From NCBI GenBank assembly GCA_002307065.1, contig DBTN01000037.1:38938-102937 (forward strand): DNA of 64,000 nucleotides, given 5' to 3'. The notes under the pieces are model-generated. The model searched no databases and was not told where the DNA came from. It was given only the letters and a program-made list of their open reading frames with translations. Both the position numbers and the translations under genes were made by a program. This DNA comes from Akkermansiaceae bacterium UBA1315. Lineage in GTDB: Bacteria; Verrucomicrobiota; Verrucomicrobiia; Verrucomicrobiales; Akkermansiaceae. This document shows positions 43,886-51,308 of this stretch, piece by piece (the stretch's first letter is position 1; each line of letters opens with the position of its first letter).

Positions 43886-44890
43886 ATGCCCATTACTCCT
43901 TCACTCATCGCCCTGATCGTCGTCGGTATCCTCGGACTGCTGCTTTTCGGCATCATCTTTTCGTTCTTCAACGTCTGGCTCCGCGCCTGGCTGGCGGGCG
44001 CTTACGTCGGATTCACCGATCTGGTGGCGATGCGTCTGCGCCAAGTCCCCTACGGCGGAATCGTCGACGCTCGCATCACCGCGAAAAAAGCCGGCATCGA
44101 TATTCCGATCAACGACATCGAAGCCCATTTCCTCGCCGGCGGTAACGTCCTGCCAACGATCCAGGCGCTCATCGCTGCGCGGAAAGCCGGCATCGAGCTC
44201 GATTTCGACCGCGCCTGCGCCATCGATCTCGCGACCAAAGGCTCCGGGAAAAGCGTGGTCGAAGCGGTCCGCACCTCGGTGGATCCGAAAGTCATCGACT
44301 GCCCGAATCCTGCCAGCGGCCGGACCACCATCGACGGCGTCGCCAAGGACGGCATCCAAGTGAAAGTCCGCGCCCGCGTCACCGTCCGCACCAACCTGGA
44401 CCGGTTCGTCGGCGGTGCGAAAGAAGAGACGATCATCGCCCGCGTCGGCGAAGGCATCGTCACCACCATCGGCTCCGCCGAAACTTACAAAACCGTTCTC
44501 GAATCGCCGGACAGCATTTCCAAAGTCGTGCTCCACCGCGGACTCGACGTCGGAACCGCTTTCGAAATCCTCTCGATCGATATCGCAGACGTCGATGTCG
44601 GCGAAAACGTCGGCGCGCAGCTCCAGGAAGCCCAAGCCGAAGCGAACAAAAACATGGCGCAGGCCCAAGCCGAAATCCGCCGCGCCGCCGCCGTCGCACT
44701 CGAACAGGAAATGGTCGCCCGCGTTGCGGAAATGAAAGCCAAGGTCGTCGAGGCCGAAGCTCAAGTCCCGCTCGCGATCGCCGAAGCCTTCCGCAGCGGC
44801 CGTCTCGGCGTCATGGATTATTACAAAATGGAAAACGTGAAATCCGACACGCAAATGCGCGAAAGCATTTCCAAGCCGGAAGGTAACTGA
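43886..44890 (+). CDS. floA: Flotillin-like membrane microdomain protein
   Basis: 334 aa, the FloA/YqfA length. One N-terminal membrane-inserted hydrophobic segment, then an SPFH domain ([44 protein letters not shown]) and the Ala/Glu-rich coiled coil [33 protein letters not shown]. It organises functional membrane microdomains. It follows two NfeD genes, the standard pairing, and precedes rseP. Confidence 0.95.
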   Translation: MPITPSLIALIVVGILGLLLFGIIFSFFNVWLRAWLAGAYVGFTDLVAMRLRQVPYGGIVDARITAKKAGIDIPINDIEAHFLAGGNVLPTIQALIAARKAGIELDFDRACAIDLATKGSGKSVVEAVRTSVDPKVIDCPNPASGRTTIDGVAKDGIQVKVRARVTVRTNLDRFVGGAKEETIIARVGEGIVTTIGSAETYKTVLESPDSISKVVLHRGLDVGTAFEILSIDIADVDVGENVGAQLQEAQAEANKNMAQAQAEIRRAAAVALEQEMVARVAEMKAKVVEAEAQVPLAIAEAFRSGRLGVMDYYKMENVKSDTQMRESISKPEGN

Positions 44891-44910
44891 AACCGGTAAC
44901 GTTCCTGCTT

Positions 44911-45429
44911 ATGAATTGGATTGTTGACCATTTCCAGATCGTCATCGCGGTCGTCGGCGGAGTCGTGTATTTTTGGAATCAATTCCGGCAGGCGAAAAAC
45001 GAAGAACGCGAGGCGACGCGGCGGCACGAGGAGGAAATGGCCAACGGTTATGAACCGGTCGAGCCAGATGAGGAACCGGTTGAATCCTACCAACCGGCCG
45101 CCCCACCACAGCTTCCACCGCGTCTTCCCTCCCGCCGGGATTTCACCGACTCCCCACCGCTCGCCGAACCGGCGCAAAATCGCAGTGTCTTGGCAAATCA
45201 GCGCGAACTCGAACGACAGGCGAATTTGCAAGAGCGACTGAGGATTTTACGCGCCACGAAGGCCAAAACCACGGGGGGAGCATCCGCGACTCAAGCCCAA
45301 CGAAAACCGGTGGCTCAACCGGTCGCAGTCCGCGGAATGAGCCTGAAGGAACGCCTTCGCGACAAAAAAGAAATCCGCCAAGCGATCCTCATGCGCGAGA
45401 TTTTAGGTCCTCCGGTGGGTCTCAAATAA
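44911..45429 (+). CDS. Small membrane-anchored hypothetical protein
   Basis: 172 aa. One N-terminal membrane helix (VIAVVGGVVYFWNQF) is followed by a charged, proline- and glutamate-rich, probably disordered region. The basic C-terminus (MSLKERLRDKKEIRQAILMREILGPP) looks like a helical interaction motif. No family recognised. Position in the floA-rseP operon (20 bases after floA) suggests a membrane-quality role. Confidence 0.65.
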   Translation: MNWIVDHFQIVIAVVGGVVYFWNQFRQAKNEEREATRRHEEEMANGYEPVEPDEEPVESYQPAAPPQLPPRLPSRRDFTDSPPLAEPAQNRSVLANQRELERQANLQERLRILRATKAKTTGGASATQAQRKPVAQPVAVRGMSLKERLRDKKEIRQAILMREILGPPVGLK

Positions 45430-45488
45430 GTCGTTTTTAATGGGCTTGCCGGGTGAACCGGTGGCGCTAGGTTCTTGAAATTCAAATC

Positions 45489-46895
45489 ATGGCTCTCTTC
45501 TCCTCGATTCTTCAGGTCACGCTTCTCATCATCGTGGTGGTGTTGATTTTCAACGTCATCATTTTCGTGCACGAGCTCGGACATTTCCTCGCAGCGAAAT
45601 GGCGCGGCTTGCAGGTCGACCGGTTTCAGATCTGGTTTGGCCGCGCGATTTGGAAAAAGGAAATCAACGGCGTCCAATACGGCCTCGGCTGGATTCCCGC
45701 TGGCGGTTTCGTTTCGCTGCCCCAGATGGCACCGATGGAATCGATCGAAGGTGAAAGCCTCGCCTCGAAAACCCTGCCGCCCGTCAAACCGATCGATAAA
45801 ATCATCGTCGCGCTCGCCGGACCGGTTTTTTCCATGTTGCTCGCGCTGACGGCAGCGACAGTCGTCTGGGGCGTCGGGAAACCGAAAGATTTCATCCCGA
45901 CCCAGGTCATCGGCACCGTCGTCCCCGGAAGCCCGGGAGAAAAAGCCGGCCTGAAAGTGGGCGATAAAATCACTCACATCAACGGTGCCGAGGTCAACGG
46001 ATACGCCGGATCGCTCGACAGCATCATGGAAAACATCGTGCTGAGCAAAGGCGACCGGATCGAATTCGTCGTCGAACGCCCAGGCGAAGAACAGCCGCGG
46101 AAATTGATTTCCGAATTCCGGACCGAGCAGACCAAGTGGTTCCAGCGAAGCGGATTGCGAAAAGTGGGGATCGGCCCGAAAATCGATCACATCGAAATCG
46201 AGGTCACACCCGACAGCCCGTCTTCCCGCGCCGGTTTACAAAGCAAGGATTTCATCCTTTCGATGGATGGCATTCCGCTCCAAAACGCTGGTGAGGGTTA
46301 CGCTCACGTCAAACAGGCCGGGCTGAATCCGATCGTCATCGAATACAGCCGAAAAGGCGTCGTCGGAACCACCACCGTTCAGCCATTGGTGCCGCTCGAA
46401 CCCGCGAATCTCGGACCGAAAATTGGACTCGGGCTCTATGATTCCCCTTATTTTGACGAAACGATCGTTCACCCGACGCCGTTCCGTCAGGTCAAGGACA
46501 GTGTCCGGAACATGTGGACGACCATCACCAGCCTGATCGACAAAGATTCCAGCATCGGCATCGATCAACTCAGCGGCCCGATCGGCATCGCGAAAGTGAA
46601 ATATCAGCTCCTGCAAATGGATCACCCGTGGGAGCGGATTTTGGGATTCATGGTGCTCTTCAACGTGAACCTCGCGATTCTCAACATGATGCCCTTCCCG
46701 GTTCTCGACGGCGGTCATGTGGTGCTTGCGATTCTCGAAAAAATCTTCGGCAGACCGGTAAAAGCCACGATTTTGCAAGTCGTCCAAACCGGTTTCGCCG
46801 TCTGCCTGATGGGTCTAATGCTCTATGTCTCCAGCAAGGACATCGGCGACAGCTTCGGCCCGAAACCGCAGAAGATCGTCTTCCCGGCGGAGTGA
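45489..46895 (+). CDS. rseP: RIP metalloprotease RseP (site-2 protease)
   Basis: 468 aa. Zinc motif HELGH in the first helix (IIFVHELGHFLAAKWRG), the second active-site motif NMMPFPVLDGGHV in a late helix, and two PDZ domains (PGSPGEKAGLKVGDKI and PDSPSSRAGLQSKDFI). It performs regulated intramembrane proteolysis of anti-sigma factors or signal peptides. ATG start. Cotranscription with the floA cluster is likely (59 bases). Confidence 0.95.
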   Translation: MALFSSILQVTLLIIVVVLIFNVIIFVHELGHFLAAKWRGLQVDRFQIWFGRAIWKKEINGVQYGLGWIPAGGFVSLPQMAPMESIEGESLASKTLPPVKPIDKIIVALAGPVFSMLLALTAATVVWGVGKPKDFIPTQVIGTVVPGSPGEKAGLKVGDKITHINGAEVNGYAGSLDSIMENIVLSKGDRIEFVVERPGEEQPRKLISEFRTEQTKWFQRSGLRKVGIGPKIDHIEIEVTPDSPSSRAGLQSKDFILSMDGIPLQNAGEGYAHVKQAGLNPIVIEYSRKGVVGTTTVQPLVPLEPANLGPKIGLGLYDSPYFDETIVHPTPFRQVKDSVRNMWTTITSLIDKDSSIGIDQLSGPIGIAKVKYQLLQMDHPWERILGFMVLFNVNLAILNMMPFPVLDGGHVVLAILEKIFGRPVKATILQVVQTGFAVCLMGLMLYVSSKDIGDSFGPKPQKIVFPAE

Positions 46896-46944
46896 GCGGT
46901 TTCCGCCATCCCCCGATGACCCTTTTCCCTCTACCGCTGATTTT

Positions 46945-47406
46945 TCACCAGTCCGGCGCCTGCTGCCTTGCGGCTTCGTAAAGGACAATGGCGACCGCGG
47001 TGGAAAGGTTGAGACTGCGAGTGCCGCCCGGGCTCATGGGAATCCTCAGCGCCCGATCGCCCGCTTCGGCGATGATCGATTCGGGCAGGCCTTTGGTTTC
47101 GCAGCCGAAGACGAGATAATCGCCCGCTTTGAAATCCGCGGTCCACGGCGACCGGTTTGCTTTGGTGCTTAAAAACCAGAACTGCGCTCCGTTATCGGCG
47201 CTGGCGGTGAGATCTTCGAACGTTTCCCAAACCTGGAGTTTCACCTCCTGCCAGTAATCCAAACCGGTTCGGCGGACGTGTTTATCCTCCAACGAAAATC
47301 CGAGAGGTTTTACCAAATGCAGCGTCGAATCCGTCGCCAATGCCAACCGCCCCGCCGCGCCGGCGTTGTGCGGAATTTCCGGGGTCATCAAAACAATATG
47401 AAACAT
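46945..47406 (-). CDS. trmL: tRNA (cytidine/uridine-34 2'-O)-methyltransferase
   Basis: 153 aa from ATG at 47406; the upstream extension of the frame belongs to the gene before. SPOUT fold: MFHIVLMTPEIPHNAGAAGRLA, HLVKPLGFSLEDKHVRRTGLDYW, YLVFGCETKGLP and the knot motif IPMSPGGTRSLNLSTAVAIVLYEA. It methylates the wobble ribose of tRNA-Leu. It follows the pseudokinase gene by 14 bases on the same strand. Confidence 0.94.
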   Translation of the reverse strand: MFHIVLMTPEIPHNAGAAGRLALATDSTLHLVKPLGFSLEDKHVRRTGLDYWQEVKLQVWETFEDLTASADNGAQFWFLSTKANRSPWTADFKAGDYLVFGCETKGLPESIIAEAGDRALRIPMSPGGTRSLNLSTAVAIVLYEAARQQAPDW

Positions 47407-47420
47407 GGAAGGTCGTGAGG

Positions 47421-48911
47421 TCAGTTCGGCGTGGAAACGATGCGGAAGCCCAGGTCGGGACGGCGGAGAGATCGGTTGGGAGCCCACTCGCGGGTGAGGA
47501 CGCCGTTTGCCGGTTTGAGATAGGAACCGCCAATGATGACAAAAAACATTTCGCCCAGCGGGTTGTTCGGATTCGCAGCGGGCAGACGGGTCCATTCGGA
47601 AACCGAGCCCGCCATGCCGATGAGACCGCTGGCCGTGCGATCCGGGGTATCGGCGGTCACCGGTTGCCAATTTCCGGGGGAAATGACGGGCACTTTTTCC
47701 GTGCCGGGGCTGACGGCGGCGAACCATTCTTCCTGAGTCGGCAAGCGCGCTTGTTTCCACTCCGCATACGCCGCGGCATCCCACCAATCGACATTGATCA
47801 CGGGAGAATCCAACGAAACCGGTCGCCCTTCCCAAGTGCCATTCGTCTTCGCGGCGGCGAAAAGCTCGGCCCAGGCATCCGGGGTATGTCCGGATTTATC
47901 GGCTGGCTGGCCGGGGTCATCGAACGTTTTTTCCCGGCCGCTCGGAGCAAGAACGTCCAGAGATTTGAGAAATTCCGCGTATTCGCCAATCGTCACTTCG
48001 TGCGCCGAAATCCGGAATGCGGGAATGACCGCCTCCAGCCCGTCCGGCGTGAGATGCGTTCCAGCAGGGACCAAAACCGGTGGTGGCAGAACCGCTGGCG
48101 GCGGCTCTTCCGGAGCAGGCGGTTTCAGTTTCATCGCCAAAAGCACCATGCCGACGAGCGCCAAACCGGTCAAAATCGCGATCAGGGTCACCGGCTTTTT
48201 CCGCACCATTTCCGCCGCCGCATTTCCCGGCGACAGAGTCGAAAGCGGCTCGCTGAGCTGATGTTCGATCTGTTCGCAAAACGTGTGAATGTCCTGCCAA
48301 CCCAGCGGCTCGGCGATTCCCTCACCTCGCATCCACGCCAAAAGCGTCAGCACGCGCGTGGTTCCCGCCTCGTCGGGAGCGACCAACGCGGGCAGCGTTT
48401 CCCCCAACCGGGCGATATCGCGCACCGACTGGTCAGGCGTCCGAGGTCCGGCGATGACGAGGTTTTTTAACCGCATCACTCGTTCGTCGAGATGGATCGC
48501 ATCGAGCGTCAGCAGCGACGACGCATGGCGGTGTGCCTCGTGGTGAAGATTCGCTTCGGCGATGCGGCGGAGCAAATGAGCGAGCCTCACCGGCATCAAC
48601 GTTTCTCCATTTTTCCGAAAGTCTTCCAAGGTCGCGCCGGGAAGCAATTCGTGGGCGTAAAAGCAAAGATTCCGCTCAATCACCGCTTCGTAAACCGTGC
48701 CGATCAACGTATGATCGACCGACGCTTTCGCCCGGATGTCGGCAAGAAATGCGGCGCTGCGGGAGGTCCGTTCCGGATCGAGTTCATCGACCAGCACCAT
48801 GCGTTTCACCGAAACCTGCTCCGCCAGCCAAGTGGTGATCAGCATTCCCTCCGAGAGCTTTTCTTTCAGCGCATAGTCGCCAAGTCGGCGTTCTTCAGAA
48901 GTGGAATCCAT
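47421..48911 (-). CDS. Pseudokinase fused to FGE-sulfatase domain, single-pass membrane protein
   Basis: 496 aa from ATG at 48911. Residues 1-220 follow the Ser/Thr kinase layout (LGDYALKEKLSEGMLITTWLAEQ, LCFYAHELLPGATLEDF, LLRRIAEANLHHEAHRHASSL), but the beta3 Lys is replaced (RMVLVDEL), the HRD-x4-N loop reads HRHASSLLTL and no DFG is present, so catalysis is unlikely. Residues ~241-261 are a transmembrane helix. Residues ~280-496 are an FGE-sulfatase/SUMF1 domain (ISAHEVTIGEYAEFLKSL, VINVDWWDAAAYAEWKQARLPTQEEW, GMAGSVSEWTR, LGFRIV). A signalling or ligand-sensing receptor is the likely role. Operon with the TPR gene and trmL. Confidence 0.82.
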   Translation of the reverse strand: MDSTSEERRLGDYALKEKLSEGMLITTWLAEQVSVKRMVLVDELDPERTSRSAAFLADIRAKASVDHTLIGTVYEAVIERNLCFYAHELLPGATLEDFRKNGETLMPVRLAHLLRRIAEANLHHEAHRHASSLLTLDAIHLDERVMRLKNLVIAGPRTPDQSVRDIARLGETLPALVAPDEAGTTRVLTLLAWMRGEGIAEPLGWQDIHTFCEQIEHQLSEPLSTLSPGNAAAEMVRKKPVTLIAILTGLALVGMVLLAMKLKPPAPEEPPPAVLPPPVLVPAGTHLTPDGLEAVIPAFRISAHEVTIGEYAEFLKSLDVLAPSGREKTFDDPGQPADKSGHTPDAWAELFAAAKTNGTWEGRPVSLDSPVINVDWWDAAAYAEWKQARLPTQEEWFAAVSPGTEKVPVISPGNWQPVTADTPDRTASGLIGMAGSVSEWTRLPAANPNNPLGEMFFVIIGGSYLKPANGVLTREWAPNRSLRRPDLGFRIVSTPN

Positions 48912-48930
48912 GGGTTTAATAAGCGGTAAA

Positions 48931-50034
48931 TCAGCGGGGCGGCAAAACCCCGGGAGAATCGAGGTCGAAATCGGGCGGCGGCAGGTCGAGAAACTCCGGT
49001 GTCTGCAGCCCATTTTGGGGCGGAGCGACCGGTTGCTGGTTGATCCGCGCGGCCAAATCACGCGGCCATGCCTGAACATCAAGAACTTCCCCTTGATAAA
49101 GCAGAGAAACGACCTGGCCGTAATACGAACTCTCACCAAAAATCGTCGCCGTCGCCGGGTCCTGCTTTTGGATCACATAGGTCATCCGCAGATTTTCTTC
49201 GCCCGCCGCCCAATCAAACGGCAGCGAGACCCATTGCTGGCTGACTTGGGATTTGTCCTCCAATGGCACAATTTCGCCTTTTGACGTCCGGTTGAAAAAG
49301 GCGACTGAAACTTGGATTTCGTTGCTATCGACCTCTGCCGCAGGCGCTTTTTGCAGCGGGATCGTCAGAATGACCCGCGCGCCCTTTTCGTGCTGCGGGT
49401 CGTTAAAAATCCGGACCCGGCCCAGCGCCAACTTTCCAAGCATGTCCGTCGGCTGTTCAAAACCGTCGCGGAGCTTGGCCGCAGCGAGCTCGTACAGCGC
49501 TCCCGCGCCGGACACGCCCGCTTGGAAAACTTTTTCATAATGTTCCGCCGCGACGTCGAAAACGCCCATCGCTTCATGGACCAATCCGAGTTCATAATGC
49601 ACACTCGGATCCTCGGGCGATTGCTTGAGAGATTCCTCCAACTTGATGATCGCCAGTCCCATATCGCCCGCGACACGCGCCTTCCGGCCTTCGTTTACCA
49701 ATCGTTCCGACCGAGGATCGGCGATTTGCGGAGTTTCGACCGGTTCGGGCTCAACCGGCGGCGCAAGAGCAAACGGCATCGAAGGCGCCATCGCCGGCGG
49801 TCTCGCGACGACCGACGCTTCCTCAACGTTCTCCGATGGAACCGGTACGGTCACGATCTTGGTGACTTCTTTTTCAACGATCTTCACCGTTCGCGTTTCT
49901 TCGAAACGGGTCGCCAACGCCAACCCCGCGACCAACAATTGGGCAGACGCCATCATTCCCAACGCCCAGCAAGCGATCGGAAATACCGGTAATTTGTCCC
50001 GCGGTGGCGCGGCGGTGAGCTTTTCAGAAGCCAT
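48931..50034 (-). CDS. TPR-containing membrane protein
   Basis: 367 aa from ATG at 50034 (MASEKLTAAPPRDK); an earlier in-frame start at 50070 is possible. One transmembrane helix (~20-42), a Val/Pro/Glu-rich linker, then TPR-like helices (GDMGLAIIKLEESLKQSPEDPSVHYELGLVHEAMGVFDVAAEHYEKVFQ is the clear pair). The C-terminal beta-rich region (RVILTIPLQKAP...MTYVIQKQD) has no known family. The tail is proline-rich. It lies 19 bases before the pseudokinase gene, which suggests joint function. Confidence 0.7.
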   Translation of the reverse strand: MASEKLTAAPPRDKLPVFPIACWALGMMASAQLLVAGLALATRFEETRTVKIVEKEVTKIVTVPVPSENVEEASVVARPPAMAPSMPFALAPPVEPEPVETPQIADPRSERLVNEGRKARVAGDMGLAIIKLEESLKQSPEDPSVHYELGLVHEAMGVFDVAAEHYEKVFQAGVSGAGALYELAAAKLRDGFEQPTDMLGKLALGRVRIFNDPQHEKGARVILTIPLQKAPAAEVDSNEIQVSVAFFNRTSKGEIVPLEDKSQVSQQWVSLPFDWAAGEENLRMTYVIQKQDPATATIFGESSYYGQVVSLLYQGEVLDVQAWPRDLAARINQQPVAPPQNGLQTPEFLDLPPPDFDLDSPGVLPPR

Positions 50035-50206
50035 TCCCCAAAAGATGCGCATCCCCTTCTCCCCTGTCAATCCGGCCTTCGAATTGGAAAAACGACGCCG
50101 CCCTCATCCGCTGCCATCTCCGCGCGAACGGTTCCTCTCCTCACCGTGCCCATGAGGCCGCGAACGAAGGCTGGCACTCGGTTCGCTTATCCCGCATTCT
50201 TCTGTC

Positions 50207-51223
50207 GTGATCGCCCGGCGAAAAATCAAATACCCCGTTTCCCCACCGTTGCGGCAGTACCTTTATCACTTCGACCGCCAGCGGGAAATCCCTCAGGTTT
50301 ACAGCGAGTTACGCCGTTTCACCGGTGCCATCCCCTACGAAGACCCGCGTGGCCGCGAAACCTTGTGGCTGACCGTCATGTATCCGCCGGACGTTCTTAC
50401 CGAACTTCGCGCCAAACTGATCGCCATCTACACGGAACTCAAAATCGGACGCGATGCCGCACAGCACGAGCACCTTTTGGTCGATCGCATCGATTTCGGC
50501 GACTTTGGAAATTCCAAACCGTTTCGCATTCGAGTCACCAACCTTTTCAACGACAACTCGGACTACTTTTACGTCAAACAGACCGACGCCTCGCGGATCT
50601 ACGGCCTGGAACTGGAACACATCCTCTCGCCAAACCGGATCAACTATCTCATCAGCGGAAACACGCTGATCGAGGAACACATCGCCGGCGTCCCAGGCGA
50701 TGTCTTCCTCCGCGAACATCTCAATCAACCCGGCCTGAACAAGGTCCGCATCGCGAAAGAATTCACCAAATTCACCGAACGCAGCTTCATCCGTCTGCTC
50801 GGCGATATGCGAAGCGTGAACTATGTCGTGGATATCACACCGGACTTCGAAGAAATCCAGTATCGCGTCCGCGCCATCGACTTCGACCAACAATCTTACG
50901 AGGGAAACGGTAACATTTACCTCGCGTTTCGTTTCCATTCGAACCGGAAAATCACCCGCCTCGCGTTCGAGGTGCTGAACCGGAAATCGATCGACCAATA
51001 CGTCGCTGAAGAACACGCCCAGATGGCGCGCCGCGCGAAAGTCGAAAGCAGCCGTCTCCGCGCCCTGCTCGGAGTGATGCGCCGCGAAGAAATCGCCCCC
51101 CGAGAACATGTGATCACCCTCGCTCGCGAACTCGATCGCATGCATGGCACCAGCGGTTTCGGCGATTGCCAATCGATGGGAGAGCTGACCGCCGAGCACA
51201 TTTCCCTGATGCTCGAAATTTAA
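50207..51223 (+). CDS. Unrecognised protein with kinase-like motif order
   Basis: 338 aa from GTG at 50207. I know no family for it. The order of motifs is kinase-like: a strand with Lys (YFYVKQ, Lys124), an acidic helix (LELEHIL), LLGDMRSVNYVV with Asp200-x4-Asn205 as in catalytic loops, and AIDFDQQSYEGN with Asp225 twenty residues later, like a DFG. Aminoglycoside phosphotransferase and HipA folds share this arrangement. No signal peptide. It diverges from the TPR/pseudokinase operon and precedes polA by 85 bases. Kinase assignment is a hypothesis. Confidence 0.6.
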   Translation: MIARRKIKYPVSPPLRQYLYHFDRQREIPQVYSELRRFTGAIPYEDPRGRETLWLTVMYPPDVLTELRAKLIAIYTELKIGRDAAQHEHLLVDRIDFGDFGNSKPFRIRVTNLFNDNSDYFYVKQTDASRIYGLELEHILSPNRINYLISGNTLIEEHIAGVPGDVFLREHLNQPGLNKVRIAKEFTKFTERSFIRLLGDMRSVNYVVDITPDFEEIQYRVRAIDFDQQSYEGNGNIYLAFRFHSNRKITRLAFEVLNRKSIDQYVAEEHAQMARRAKVESSRLRALLGVMRREEIAPREHVITLARELDRMHGTSGFGDCQSMGELTAEHISLMLEI

Positions 51224-51308
51224 AAAACTGGACCCTGGGCCTTGACCCGTTGTTTACCGGTTTTCCTCTTCTCTTGATTCTTCACACCTCACTCTGGACC
51301 CTTTCTCC

